Notes under the pieces: generated by a model | Database searches by the model: none | Told to the model about the DNA's origin: nothing | What the model saw: only the letters and a program-made list of their open reading frames with translations | Program-made: the position numbers and the translations under genes | Origin: Arion vulgaris | Lineage: Eukaryota; Mollusca; Gastropoda; Stylommatophora; Arionidae | DNA: 64,000 bases | Direction of reading: 5' to 3' | Assembly (NCBI GenBank): GCA_020796225.1 | Contig: CM036769.1 | Span: 1,851,001 to 1,915,000, forward strand | Part shown: positions 1 to 10,835 of the stretch, one piece after another | Position numbering within the stretch: position 1 is the first letter of the stretch | How the letters are laid out: each line of letters opens with the position of its first letter

Positions 1-16
1 TATATATATATATATA
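1..16. repeat. (TA)n microsatellite at window edge
   Basis: Alternating TA dinucleotides passing into CACACAC; it continues to the left of the window. Confidence 0.9.
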
Positions 17-225
17 CACACACGACATGAGTGCATGGAGAAGATAATTCTGGAAGGAACAGTGCCTGGAAGAAGAGTGAGAGGAAGACCTAGATGACGA
101 TGGATGCAAGATGTATTTGACGAGCTGAGAATGGCTATTGCAGACGCTGGGCACCTTGCACAGAACAGATATAGTTTTTCAGGGCTGCTTGTCATGGAAG
201 CCAAGTTACAGAAAGGATAAGCTAC
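17..225 (+). mobile_element. LINE ORF2 3' tail (decayed)
   Basis: The plus strand encodes the typical extreme C-terminus of metazoan non-LTR retrotransposon ORF2: GRRVRGRPR, then an in-frame TGA, RWMQDV, then a leucine/alanine-rich stretch and AQNR. The internal stop shows it is dead. A poly-(GAT)-like tail follows. The same kind of tail recurs at 44.4 and 55.8 kb. Confidence 0.75.
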
Positions 226-534
226 TTGATGATGATGATATACATATATCAATATAAAACTGATTGTTTGACTATCACAGGAAAAACTTGAGGACGTTAA
301 ACTCTGGATTCATCAAATTTGGACAGTGTATTCATACAGGAACTTGTAGGTCAAGGCGATTATTTTCAGATACTTATTGCTTTCTTTAACGAGTTATGTG
401 TTAGTTAAGTTTGTTAAAAAATTGCATTCATTTCATATTTCACGTGATGTTTGGCTGATAATGCGATGTTAGCGAACAACGAGCAGAAATAGTGATTTAT
501 ACGAACGGCAAAAATAAATCTCAACATTACTTTC
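226..534. other. AT-rich sequence without recognised feature
   Basis: No sustained open frame, splice-flanked block or repeat was seen here. Confidence 0.6.
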
Positions 535-657
535 TTTATGTTAACATTCTCAAACTGAACATTAATTTTTTATACTAACATTCTCAAACTGGACATTATT
601 AATACTAATATTCTCAAACTGGACATTATTAATACTAATATTCTCAAACTAAACACT
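535..657. repeat. Short minisatellite, about 33 bp x 4
   Basis: Degenerate tandem copies built around ACATTCTCAAACTGGACATT, with variable length between copies. Confidence 0.8.
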
Positions 658-750
658 ACTTTCTTTATGCCAACAGGGATTCCAACCATTTTTCTAAAGT
701 TTTTTTATTCTGAATCTTTGATTAATATTGTTGTTTTATTTGAGGCGTAG

Positions 751-1025
751 CATCTCACAAACTGTAACCCTTCTCTAGATAGTGTTTTATACTTGACATT
801 GACAGCATCTCACAAACTGTAACCCTTCTCTAGATAGTGTTTTATACTTGACATTGACAGCATCTCACAAACTGTAACCCTTCTCTAGATAGTGTTTTAT
901 ACTTGACATAGACAGCATCTCACAAACTGTAACCTTTCACTAGATAGTGTTTTATACTTGACATAGACAACATCTCACAAACTGTAACCCTTCTCTAGAT
1001 AGTGTTTTATACTTGACATTGATAG
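751..1025. repeat. 55-bp minisatellite x 5
   Basis: Five nearly identical copies, each beginning CATCTCACAAACTGTAACC and ending TATACTTGACATTGA. Spacing is 55 bp. It abuts the SINE-like element that follows. Confidence 0.9.
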
Positions 1026-1094
1026 TAGAGTCTAAAGGTGAAGGATTGATTTCATTGCATCGGGATTTACCCAAAATGGTTCAGTCCCTCTCTG

Positions 1095-2074
1095 CAGAAA
1101 TGACACACCACCTACCGACAGTATGATACAGAAATGACACACCACCTACCGACAGTATGATACAGAAATGACACACCACCTACCGGCAGTATGATACAGA
1201 AATGACACACCACCTACCGGCAGTATGATACAGAAATGACACACCACCTACCGACAGTATGATACAGAAATGACACACCACCTACCGACAGTATGATACA
1301 GAAATGACACACCACCTACCGACAGTATGATACAGAAATGACACACCACCTACCGACAGTATGATACAGAAATGACACACCACCTACCGACAGTATGATA
1401 CAGAAATGACACACCACCTACCGACAGTATGATATAGAAATGACACACCACCTACCGACAGTATGATACAGAAATGACACACCACCTACCGACAGTATGA
1501 TACAGAAATGACACACCACCTACCGACAGTACGATACAGAAATGACACACCACCTACCGACAGTACGATACAGAAATGACACACCACCTACCGACAGTAC
1601 GATACAGAAATGACACACCACCTACCGACAGTATGATACAGAAATGACACACCACCTACCGACAGTATGATACAGAAATGACACACCACCTACCGACAGT
1701 ATGATACAGAAATGACACACCACCTACCGACAGTATGATACAGAAATGACACACCACCTACCGACAGTACGATACAGAAATGACACACCACCTACCGACA
1801 GTACGATACAGAAATGACACACCACCTACCGACAGTACGATACAGAAATGACACACCACCTACCGACAGTATGATACAGAAATGACACACCACCTACCGA
1901 CAGTATGATACAGAAATGACACACCATCTACCGACAGTATGATACAGAAATGACATACCACCTACCGACAGTATGATACAGAAATGACACACCACCTACC
2001 GACAGTATGATACAGAAATGACACACCACCTACCGACAGTATGATACAGAAATGACACACCACCTACCGACAGT
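1095..2074. repeat. 34-bp minisatellite, about 28 copies
   Basis: Head-to-tail 34-bp units beginning CAGAAATGACACACCACC and ending ACAGTATGATA. Copies differ by single substitutions (A/G in CCGACAG, T/C in GTATGA). The variants are clustered, as expected from block amplification. Confidence 0.95.
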
Positions 2075-2830
2075 ATGACACACAACCTACCGACAGTATG
2101 ACACACCACCTACCGACAGTATGACACACCACCTACCGACAGTATGACACACCACCTACCGACAGTATGACACACCACCTACCGACAGTATGACACACCA
2201 CCTACCGACAGTATGACACACCACCTACCGACAGTATGACACACCACCTACCGACAGTATGACACACAACCTACCGACAGTATGACACACCACCTACCGA
2301 CAGTATGACACACAACCTACCGACAGTATGACACACCACCTACCGACAGTATGACACACCACCTACCGACAGTATGACACACCACCTACCGACAGTATGA
2401 CACACCACCTACCGACAGTATGACACACCACCTACCGACAGTATGACACACCACCTACCGACAGTATGACACACAACCTACCGACAGTATGACACACCAC
2501 CTACCGACAGTATGACACACCACCTACCGACAGTATGACACACCACCTACCGACAGTATGACACACCACCTACCGACAGTATGACACACCACCTACCGAC
2601 AGTATGACACACCACCTACCGACAGTATGACACACCACCTACCGACAGTATGACACCCACCACCGACTTTGACACACCACCTACCGACAGTATGACACAC
2701 CACCTACCGACAGTATGACACACCACCTACCGACAGTATGACACACCACCTACCGACAGTATGACACACCATCTACCGACAGTATGACACACCATCTACC
2801 GGCAGTATGACACGCCACCTACCGACAGTA
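2075..2830. repeat. 23-bp minisatellite, about 33 copies, derived from the 34-bp array
   Basis: The unit TGACACACCACCTACCGACA+GTA is the 34-bp unit minus an 11-bp TACAGAAATGA segment. It starts where the 34-bp array stops. A single damaged unit near 2655 marks an internal break. Confidence 0.95.
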
Positions 2831-2990
2831 TTGCTGCACAAAGCACGAACTTCGTAGCTCCAGAAACAATCCTACGGGTCTCTGGAAAAAATGCAATCGT
2901 AAACAGAACGACGCTGTCTGGATTCAAACCCACGCCTTCGGAAAGGAAGGAGGTAGCAACTTAGTTAGAGAGACCTCCCTAGTAGAGTAC

Positions 2991-3677
2991 TAAGTATAAG
3001 GGAGTACAATAATTATCCAAATACCCAGCTTTGATTATCCATGTTTATAAATACATATTTTCTCTCGTATCGTTATAAGTTACATAGAACCTGCAAGTAA
3101 TTTCTCTGTACCGCTCTGTCCTGTGTAACTCGCTCAATTTCTTTCCTGGAATTGAGTTCCATATTTCTTGCTTCTCTCAGCAACGTTCCTTCAGCGTTTC
3201 TTTAGCGCGTTCTCTCTTTCTTGAATCCTTTGCCTTCTCCTTCAATGCCTGCTTTGATATTCTTTGATTATGTCTTCTCAAGGTATGCCAGACATAGTTC
3301 CATCTTCCCCTTCAATGCCTGCTTTGATATTCTTTGATTATGTCTTCTCAAGGTGTGCCAGACATAGTTCCATCTTCCCCTTCAATGCCTGCTTTGATAT
3401 TCTTTGATTATGTCTTCTCAAGGTGTGCCAGACATAGCTCCATCTTCTCTTTCTTATAACAGTTGTTACTAGTGGTTGACCAAACATTTCTCTGATTTCA
3501 TCACTTCTCCGGAATCCGTCCAATTTTATGTTCATTATTTTCTCAGACGTCTCTGTTTATAAATGGATGAAACATAATTATTTCTATATCCACAGAGAAA
3601 GTTAAGCTGTAGATGAAGAAGAAACAGATTGATGCTTCGATCTTCACTGCATAGAACATTCTGACGTTTTCCAAGTT
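2991..3677. repeat. 70-bp x 3 repeat, then candidate 5' leader
   Basis: Three 70-bp copies starting TTCAATGCCTGCTTTGATAT at 3241, 3311 and 3381. The rest is unremarkable. TTTCTATATCCACAG ending at 3595 is a good splice-acceptor consensus. It would give the following gene a short 5' leader that contains a 13-codon upstream ORF (ATG at 3613). Confidence 0.6.
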
Positions 3678-4574
3678 ATGGAGCATAACATCGATGATAG
3701 TGTCCCCACCAACTTTGATGGATATGTTAACACGAACAGAGCGGCGCAGTCATCCCATGATATTAAAAGTGACAGTTTTGATGAGAATTCATTTTCTGAG
3801 AGTCATAATTTTTCTGTTGCCAGAGATTTTGGAACTGTAGGTGATAATAATTTTGTGGCAGTAAATTCCAGGAATATAATTGTTCATTTAGAGGAGATTG
3901 AGCTTGTCGATATTAAAAGTAATAAGAAGGTGGGATTTAGCTGTCAGCGTCAAGCAATTCCTGGGTCAACTGCTTCTTCAGACATGCTTCAAGCATCACA
4001 TGGACCAACTCTATCTTCAGATATGCTTCAAACATCAGACGGGACAATTTTTTCTTCAGAAAAGCGGCACACATCAGATGGAACAACTGTGTCTTCAGAC
4101 ATGCTTCAAGCATCATATGGGTCACCTCTGTCCTTAGATATGCTTCAAGCATCACATGGATCACCTCAAACATCACATGGAAGAACTCTTTCATCAGACA
4201 TGCTTCAGTCAAAGACTGCAATCCAGCAGAAAAAAGAAAACATAACTGAAATGCAAACAATAGAACCAAAACAAAGCAACGCAGAAGCTAGCGTGGTTAC
4301 TATGAGTTGCACAGAATCGATGACCAAAGCTTCTTCTATGAAAGAAACATCCGCATCCTTACTTTCAGTTCACGACATACCTACAAAAGAAAACTCTTCA
4401 AAGATGCAGCGTCGGAGAGATACAAAACACATAACCAACAGAGATGATTACGACGACTATGATGATATAAGTATGGTCAGTCTTACGGAGTTATTGGGAA
4501 CTGTGCGCCAGTACGCCAAAGAAATACATGAAATCTACGCCCTATTAAAAAGACGAAGAAGAACGAATTCGTAA
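3678..4574 (+). CDS. Unknown Ser/Thr-rich low-complexity protein, 298 codons (upstream cistron)
   Basis: I do not recognise a family. The protein is hydrophilic with no signal peptide or membrane segment. Residues about 95-170 hold five or six degenerate 13-residue repeats of the type SSDMLQASHGTTL. Residues about 250-298 hold an acidic DDYDDYDD run, a short amphipathic helix (MVSLTELLGTVRQYAKEIHE) and a terminal KRRRR cluster that could act as a nuclear-localisation signal. The ATG has G at +4 and follows an in-frame stop at 3630-3632. A plausible splice acceptor at 3595 suggests a 5' leader exon. The frame ends TAA and is followed after one AAA codon by another long ORF in the same frame, so the two may be one interrupted gene. 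Coding is supported by length and by amino-acid repeats in phase with the frame. Function is unknown. Confidence 0.6.
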   Translation: MEHNIDDSVPTNFDGYVNTNRAAQSSHDIKSDSFDENSFSESHNFSVARDFGTVGDNNFVAVNSRNIIVHLEEIELVDIKSNKKVGFSCQRQAIPGSTASSDMLQASHGPTLSSDMLQTSDGTIFSSEKRHTSDGTTVSSDMLQASYGSPLSLDMLQASHGSPQTSHGRTLSSDMLQSKTAIQQKKENITEMQTIEPKQSNAEASVVTMSCTESMTKASSMKETSASLLSVHDIPTKENSSKMQRRRDTKHITNRDDYDDYDDISMVSLTELLGTVRQYAKEIHEIYALLKRRRRTNS

Positions 4575-4577
4575 AAA

Positions 4578-5468
4578 ATGGAACGAAACTCAAAACAAAG
4601 AAGTAAAGACATGAATAAATATATGATTAAAGAATGCGACAATCAACAGGCAACTGCTGCTCAGCATGAGGTTCGAGTCGAAATTCACAAATCAGATGAT
4701 ATATTGTGTGGAAACGTTCAAGGCAGAAGAGATAGCAAATCTAAGAAAGAAATGTTATCACTTTCTAAACGCCAAGAGCTATTACCAACAAGTTCTGTAG
4801 CATCACTTCACGTGGAAAATGAAAAATTATCCAGCACGTGGCCGAGAGGTCAAAGAAAATCCACAACTCGTGAACGATTTTGGTCCGAAATGGCACTCAA
4901 TAAACACAAATCATTTACACCCTTGCGATCAGGCTCGTTTTATAGACCATCGATTCCAACAAAGTGGAGCGAAACAAATGTTCTCAAGCATGAAAAAGAG
5001 GTCTTGGACAACTCGTTTCGAAGACATTATAAATCAAATGATAGCCTTGGTATTGACACATCCACCAGAGCGTCATCACGGAGATGCACAAGATCGAAGG
5101 GATCTGAGATTGTGAGGAAACAAAAGACACTACATGAGAACGTACTCCCAACAATAAGCATAATCCCTCCACCAGAAGACAGTAAAAGAAAATCTTTAAA
5201 TGTACAATACGGAATATTGTCATCGGCGTATCTAGACAACGACGCGCCAGGTGTCGCGACAACCGCACTAAAAACAGACTCGAAAGCGTCACATGATGTG
5301 ATTATTCCAACAGCTACAGTAGTCGCTAGTGATGTAGAAAAGGTATCTACAGACGAAACCAAATCCAAGAAACCAGAAACTGGAGTCAAGACAACTTCGA
5401 AAGTTGGGTTAAGAAGAAGGAAATCGGTAGATCAAGGACTTCGTGACGTCATGTTAGAAAAGTATTAA
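4578..5468 (+). CDS. Unknown basic Ser/Lys-rich protein, 296 codons (downstream cistron)
   Basis: This frame starts 3 bases after the previous stop (TAA AAA ATGG) and in the same reading frame. It is basic, hydrophilic and probably disordered, with several Arg/Lys clusters (RRDSKSKKE, SSRRCTRSKGSE, GLRRRKSVDQG) and one hydrophobic patch (ENVLPTISIIPPPE). There is no recognisable domain. Its ATG has A at -3 and G at +4, a better start context than the first cistron. Alternatives are a single 600-codon exon with a nonsense mutation or assembly error at 4572, programmed read-through, or a true dicistronic mRNA. The stop lies inside the first unit of a 46-bp tandem array. Confidence 0.55.
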   Translation: MERNSKQRSKDMNKYMIKECDNQQATAAQHEVRVEIHKSDDILCGNVQGRRDSKSKKEMLSLSKRQELLPTSSVASLHVENEKLSSTWPRGQRKSTTRERFWSEMALNKHKSFTPLRSGSFYRPSIPTKWSETNVLKHEKEVLDNSFRRHYKSNDSLGIDTSTRASSRRCTRSKGSEIVRKQKTLHENVLPTISIIPPPEDSKRKSLNVQYGILSSAYLDNDAPGVATTALKTDSKASHDVIIPTATVVASDVEKVSTDETKSKKPETGVKTTSKVGLRRRKSVDQGLRDVMLEKY

Positions 5469-5878
5469 TAATACTTTGTCCATCTATCTCTTTCTTCGAA
5501 TAGTTTCGTATTAATAATACTTTGTCCATCTATCTCTTTCTTCGAATAGTTTCGTATTAATAATACTTTGTCCATCTATCTCTTTCTTCGAATAGTTTCG
5601 TATTAATAATACTTTGTCCATCTATCTCTTTCTTCGAATAGTTTCGTATTAATAATACTTTGTCCATCTATCTCTTTCTTCGAATAGTTTCGTATTAATA
5701 ATACTTTGTCCATCTATCTCTTTCTTCGAATAGTTTCGTATTAATAATACTTTGTCCATCTATCTCTTTCTTCGAATAGTTTCGTATTAATAATACTTTG
5801 TCCACCTATCTCTTTCTTCGAATAGTTTCGTATTAATAATACCATGTCCATCTATCTCTTTCTTCGAATAGTTTCGTA
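5462..5878. repeat. 46-bp minisatellite x 9 starting at the stop codon
   Basis: Unit begins GTATTAATAATACTTTGTCC and ends CGAATAGTTTC. The first unit contains the last codons and TAA of the 4578-5468 frame, so the array grew out of the coding end and 3' UTR. Only the last copies carry substitutions. Confidence 0.95.
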
Positions 5879-6224
5879 CTAGTTTCCAATCTAGATCTAA
5901 TTTAGATTCCAAATGTATTAATTATTTAAATACCACTGCATTTACCGAAACCTTTTTTGTCATTATGTTTAAGTAAGGGATTTTCAAAGTTTTCACCAAA
6001 GAACACAGTCTATTATTTCGGATAGAATTTCATGGTTCTTTTTTTTTTTAGTAAGGTCGGCACTGTGTAAGCAACAGTGCCAAGCTCTCTTCTCAATCGA
6101 ACATGTGCACAACAGCCAAACACGACGTCGTTAGAACTGTGAAGCGTACAGTTCCATACAAGGATGTTTGTAACGTTTTCAAAAACTAGGAGATGTCTAC
6201 TGACCTTGAGGATTATATAATATA
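5879..6224. other. AT-rich, no recognised feature
   Basis: Only short open frames are present. An unremarkable poly(T) run lies near 6040. Confidence 0.5.
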
Positions 6225-6232
6225 CAAATGGA

Positions 6233-6399
6233 CAGGGGCGGCTCGTCATTGAGGGCCAGTGGGTCCCGGCCCCACCAGTAATCGAAAGGAGAATAGTTTT
6301 CGGAATAGACAAACAATAGTAAATACTCCCAAAATAAAATGATTTTTCCGAAAATTTGTGTCTGACCCCACCAAGAAAACTGACCACGAGCCGCCACTG
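6233..6399. mobile_element. hAT-type MITE (167 bp) with TIRs and 8-bp TSD
   Basis: Terminal inverted repeats CAGGGGCGGCTCGT / ACGAGCCGCCACTG, flanked by the perfect 8-bp direct repeat CAAATGGA (6225-6232 and 6400-6407). An 8-bp TSD is the hAT superfamily signature. A relative sits at 51545-51706. Confidence 0.9.
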
Positions 6400-6513
6400 C
6401 AAATGGAGGATCGAAATGACATTCTTAACGCACTGAGATAGTCTTTTCGAACAGAAGAGTTTCAGGGTTGCGATGTCCCACTCGCATACCAGATTGAGAG
6501 AGATGGGTGTCAA

Positions 6514-6720
6514 TCAATCAATCAAGTGCCATGCCTGCCGGCGTAGGCGATCATGTCTCTCCACAACTCTCTTTGCTTGGTGCATGTAATCAGTTCTGAC
6601 GTCGATATTTTGTCGAACCATGATGTCAGGCCATCCAACATCTTCTCCCTCTGTCTTCCACGATCTCCTTCCCTGAATTTTACCTGTAGTCACCAAATGT
6701 TCTCCGGTAAAGAATGGAAT
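6514..6720 (-). mobile_element. LINE ORF2 3' tail fragment
   Basis: The minus strand reads TTGKIQGRR, then frameshifted remnants of the REKMLD...RDMIAYA-type C-terminus common in invertebrate non-LTR elements. Related fragments lie near 9310-9480 and 19075-19230. Confidence 0.6.
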
Positions 6721-6947
6721 ACCAAATGCGCAAAGAGACTGTAATCAACATCGAACTGGATTTGTTGAGGCGGAGCACCTATGGTCATGCCCGGAGTGCA
6801 ATGATGATAGTCCTCTGATAATGTACAAATAAGACTATATTAAATGTTGCTGATAATATCGAGTGAAAATAGCGGGTGCTGCAGTGCCTATAGAAGAGCC
6901 GCCACTGATCAATACAAATATTAAATATCAAAATTAGCATCAAAATA

Positions 6948-7035
6948 GAAACGAAACTATACAAGTCAAATAGGAACAAAATGGAAACGAAACTATACAA
7001 GTCAAATAGGAACAAAATGGAAACGAAACCATCCA
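6948..7035. repeat. 36-bp minisatellite, 2.5 copies
   Basis: Copies of AACGAAACTATACAAGTCAA spaced 36 bp apart. Confidence 0.85.
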
Positions 7036-7139
7036 TATAAATTAAAAAGGAAAAAGCATAAACTCTCAAGACAAGATCAGTTTATAATTTCCCATCATTG
7101 CACAAGAAATATTAGACTGAGATACCAGATCTATTACAA

Positions 7140-7290
7140 GTTCTTATTTTCCCCCTTGAGTGATTCAACGGCTGTTGGCTTATAAGAGTAGTTCTCTCTC
7201 TCGGGTGATTCAGCGGTTGTTGGCTTATAGTTCTATCTCTTGAGTCATTCAGCGGTTGTTGGCTTATAGTTCTTCTGCCCCAAACCATGT
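7140..7290. repeat. Degenerate repeat, three copies of about 46 bp
   Basis: Three copies around GATTCAGCGGTTGTTGGCTT, with variable CT-rich linkers. Confidence 0.75.
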
Positions 7291-7384
7291 AGGCACAATA
7301 TTGACGATCTAATACGTGTTTGAATTTTTGTACACACTTCGTACAGAAGGAAGAATTGGACTGTTTCATCAACAGGAGCACCGA

Positions 7385-7640
7385 GTGGTTACCGGGGCCC
7401 AAATTTGGGATGTAAAGAATAGAACCACTGTTACCTGACACGCATGTCGTAAGAGGCGACTAAGGAGGTTTGGTTGAAATCGGATGCATGTGTCCTAAAC
7501 GTGTAGAAGTCTATGCGTTTAGGGGCCTACCAAACCAATGTGCAACGTATACACGTTCTTGGCAAAGATCAAACATATCCCAAAGAGTGACTAAAATTGG
7601 TCGTAAAGAACGAACGCAAAGAAGAATCAACAGGGAGAAA
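7385..7640 (+). mobile_element. Dispersed repeat family 2 (SINE/MITE-like)
   Basis: A block running from CGGGGCCCAAATTTGGG through GTCGTAAGAGGCGACTAAGG to ACATATCCCAAAGAGTGAC. It reappears inverted at about 48085-48330. The GTAAGAGGCGACT core is shared with dispersed family 1, so the two are probably related. Confidence 0.7.
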
Positions 7641-8138
7641 AGGTTTTTTGAAAGAGAAATTCTGTGCTGCTCAATGATACAGGAATCACAATTGAGGGTT
7701 CATTGTGTTCATTCCTCGTCACCAAATATTATGCAGGTCATGCCGAGCTCTACAATAATCTAGACATGTTGTCCAAATGCTCACATAAAGAGGATCATCC
7801 CAGCATCACATCGTGGGTCGCCGATCAAGAGGATCATCAGATCATGGGTCGCCGATCAAGTGGATCATCAAATCATGGGTCACTGATGTAAAGGATCTAA
7901 TGAAAACTCTGAGGTTCGAGGCTAGGCTTGGCCAAATGTATTCGGTGTGCACTCGGTACGAGGCTGGACTATATGAGACCCTGATCCTTGTCTTGGGGAG
8001 CTAAATTACAAGTAACTCTTAAGTCGGAGTAAGGTTCGCCTTATTAAAGAGGTACACTGATGCACTCACACTTTAAACACGGAAAGTGCGCAGTTAGCTG
8101 TACGGCAAAAACGCGTACGCCATTTTTGTTTGCATGTG

Positions 8139-8793
8139 TAGAAATAGTGTTCACATTTAGTTGTTCAATTCTACAAATATTGTTCACATTTAGTTGTTCA
8201 ATTCTACAAATATAGTTCACAATTAGTTGTTCAATTCTACAAATATTGTTCACATTTAGTTGTTCAATTCTACAAATATTATTCACATTTAGTTGTTCAA
8301 TTCTACAAATATTGTTCACATTTAGTTGTTCAATTCTACAAATATAGTTCACATTTAGTTGTTCAATTCTACAAATATTGTTCACATTTAGTTGTTCAAT
8401 TCTACAAATATTTTTCACATTTAGTTGTTCAATTCTACAAATATTGTTCACATTTAGTTGTTCAATTCTACAAATATAGTTCACATTTAGTTGTTCAATT
8501 CTACAAATATTATTCACATTTAGTTGTTCAATTCTACAAATATTGTTCACATTTAGTTGTTCAATTCTACAAATATTGTTTGCATTTAGTTGTTCAATTC
8601 TACAAATATTGTTCACATTTAGTTGTTCAATTCTACAAATATTGTTCACATTTAGTTGTTCAATTCTACAAATATTGTTCGCATTTAGTTGTTCAATTCT
8701 ACAAATATTGTTCGCATTTAGTTGTTTAATTCTACAAATATTGTTCACATTTAGTTGTTCAATTCTACAAATATTGTTCACATTTAGTTGTCA
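8139..8793. repeat. 33-bp minisatellite, about 20 copies (copy A)
   Basis: Unit TTCACATTTAGTTGTTCAAT + TCTACAAATATTG. Because 33 is a multiple of three, the minus strand is open (11-residue repeat NVNNICRIEQL). All units are near-identical and the frame has no non-repeat coding context, so it is not called a gene. Copy B has about 15 units. Confidence 0.95.
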
Positions 8794-9016
8794 TATTGTG
8801 TAAGCACTTTTAGTATTAAATTGTAAATTTTTTACAATAAATGTTCGCTTTTATTGGCAAAGTTGTAAAAGCACATTTTGCTAATTTGTTGTTAGTATTC
8901 AATAAACATATTATCGAAGTACTTTGTTGTATTTATTAGTTAGAAGGTGTATTAAGAAACATCATTATGTTTTTGAGTGAAAAGATTACTGCAGCAGACA
9001 ACAGTCATTCACTGCA

Positions 9017-9182
9017 TGTCATGTCCCAATAGACTGTGAAGCACAGTTTTTGATGATGTCATGTCCCAATAGACTGTGAAGCACAGTTTTTGATGATGTC
9101 ATGTCCCAATAGACTGTGAAGCACAGTTTTTGATGATGTCATGTCCCAATAGACTGTGAAGCACAGTTTTTGATGATGTCAT
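9017..9182. repeat. 40-bp minisatellite x 4 (copy A)
   Basis: Unit ATGTCCCAATAGACTGTGAA + GCACAGTTTTTGATGATGTC. Copy B has three. Confidence 0.9.
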
Positions 9183-9249
9183 GTATTTTTTTTTACATTT
9201 ATTATACATATGAAAGTGTAATGGGACTTTACAAACACCCTGTAGTAAA

Positions 9250-9660
9250 GAGGAGATAACTTATTGAAATAGACAAATAATAGTAAATACTAAAATATAT
9301 CATCATCAGGTGCTGGCTGCCGTATGCGATCATGGATCTCCACAAATCTCTGTCTCTGGTTTTTGCTATCATCTCAGATGACGCTCTACCATGTCAAATA
9401 AAATAGGCTATCCAAAAGCGTCTCGTCTCCTCGATTTTCCGGGTGTTACAATGTGTTCTAGACCTCCCTTCCTCGTCACATGCCCGAAAAATGATAACTG
9501 CCTCTTTCTTATATTGATGATAAGCTTTCTCTATATCTTGATCTCATTCAACACCTCCAGATTATTACTAAAATGTAACCTAACCCACAACCATGATTTT
9601 TCCAAACATTTTTGTCTGGCCCCATCAACAAAAATGATCATGCGCTGCCACTGACTAGGA
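9250..9660. mobile_element. Decayed hAT MITE interrupted by a LINE tail
   Basis: The outer parts (TAGACAAATAATAGTAAATAC and TTTTTCCAAACATTTTTGTC ... GCTGCCACTG) match the MITE at 6233-6399. The middle (about 9300-9560) is the 6.5-kb type of LINE tail. The copy B equivalent is at about 19025-19430. Confidence 0.6.
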
Positions 9661-9746
9661 GTAGATTTGCATTATTAAATACTATACTTTGAATAGAGGA
9701 TATTTAAATAATCAACACAGGACTGCAGCACTAATGAACTTGTTTC

Positions 9747-9990
9747 TTATTTTGTTGTAAGGATTATCTGATGACTAACTTCTTCTTCTTCTCTTCCACC
9801 ATTTACTTCTTGATAGAAATGTTGGAAACGTAGTGATCTTGTGTGTGCTTGTTTTAAGGCACTTTGTAAGACGATATTTATTTTCGTAATGCTGTTTTTG
9901 ATACCGTCGCTCCCTCTTTTGCGCGGTCTTCCTCTTGCTTTGTACTCATTATACTTTTTCTGTGGAAGGCGATACCAGGGCATTCTAACT
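9747..9990 (-). mobile_element. LINE ORF2 3' tail (copy A)
   Basis: The minus strand encodes MPWYRLPQKKYNEYKARGRPRKRGSDGI followed by a SALKQAHTRS-type end, the usual C-terminus of a non-LTR ORF2. The copy B equivalent is 19540-19755. Confidence 0.75.
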
Positions 9991-10197
9991 AACTATGCAA
10001 TCAATAAACGCAAAATGTACTTAAACTAAGAAAGTATATTTTTGGTCAAACAGATATTTCGGAATGGTGGTCGATACATATGGAAGGTTGTTCAAAAATT
10101 GATATCTAGATTTTCAGATAAACCACTTCCTCATTGCATAATGGTTGGAAATTTGTTGAGTAAGTTTCTTGATACAGGAAATGTGGAAGATGTTTCG

Positions 10198-10520
10198 CAA
10201 TCCTGTACGTCTGCTATGTCTGAAGAAAAATGTCTAGATATCCAAGACAGAATTCTGAATCCTGTACGTCTGAAGAAAAATGTCTAGATATCCAAGACAG
10301 AATTCTGAATCCTGTACGTCTGAAGAAAAATGTCTAGATATCCAAGACAGAATTCTGAATCCTGTACGTCTGAAGAAAAATGTCTAGATATCCAAGACAG
10401 AATTCTGAATCCTGTACGTCTGAAGAAAAATGTCTAGATATCCAAGACAGAATTCTGAATCCTGTACGTCTGCTATGTCTGAAGAAAAATGTCTAGATAT
10501 CCAAGACAGAATTCTGAAAA
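10198..10520. repeat. 50-bp minisatellite x 6 (copy A only)
   Basis: Unit CCTGTACGTCTGAAGAAAAA + TGTCTAGATATCCAAGACAGAATTCTGAAT. Copy B has a single unit (about 19970-20020), so the expansion happened after the duplication or was lost in B. Confidence 0.93.
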
Positions 10521-10539
10521 GGTTCTTCTTCTTCACTCC

Positions 10540-10835
10540 CATTATTTACTTCTTTATTAAAGTGTTGGGGAAGTGTAGTGATCTTGAGTGTGCTTGTTTT
10601 AATGCACTTTGTAAGCTGATATTTATTTTCGTAAGCCTGTTCTTGATGCTGTTGCTCCATATTTTGCATGGTCTTCCTCTTGCTCTGTACTCGTTATACT
10701 TTTCTGTGTGGTTCTCTGTAGTAGATGATACCAGGGCATTCTTTTCAGGTGTCCAAACCATTTAATTTGTTGCTCTTTTATGAATTGTATCACTGGTTTC
10801 ACATCCAGTCTCTGATGAAAAGGCTAAGTAAGGAA
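10540..10835 (-). mobile_element. LINE ORF2 3' tail (copy A)
   Basis: The minus strand encodes the KYNEYRARGRPCKIWSNSI ... SALKQAHSRS tail. The better-preserved copy B version (20030-20330) also shows the upstream IKEQQIKWFGHLKRMPW motif. Confidence 0.8.

Larger units (their letters stand above)
1026..2990 (+). mobile_element. SINE-like element with a huge internal minisatellite
   Basis: Flanks of the array (GAAGGATTGATTTCATTGCA on the left; GCACAAAGCACGAACTTCG ... CTCTGGAAAAAATGCA on the right) match the left and right halves of the compact element at 39276-39500. There, only one copy of the AAATGRCACRYCACCT-type motif lies between them. This copy has therefore expanded internally by about 1.75 kb. 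Confidence 0.75.

Noticed and set aside
1095..2830. CRISPR-like regular array
   Set aside because: Units are contiguous, with no unique spacers, in a eukaryotic SINE-like context.
8044..8781. Minus-strand 245-codon frame (NVNNICRIEQL repeat), and its partner at 17840-18430
   Set aside because: The 33-bp unit length keeps any stop-free frame open. Units are identical at silent sites too, so there is no sign of protein-level selection.
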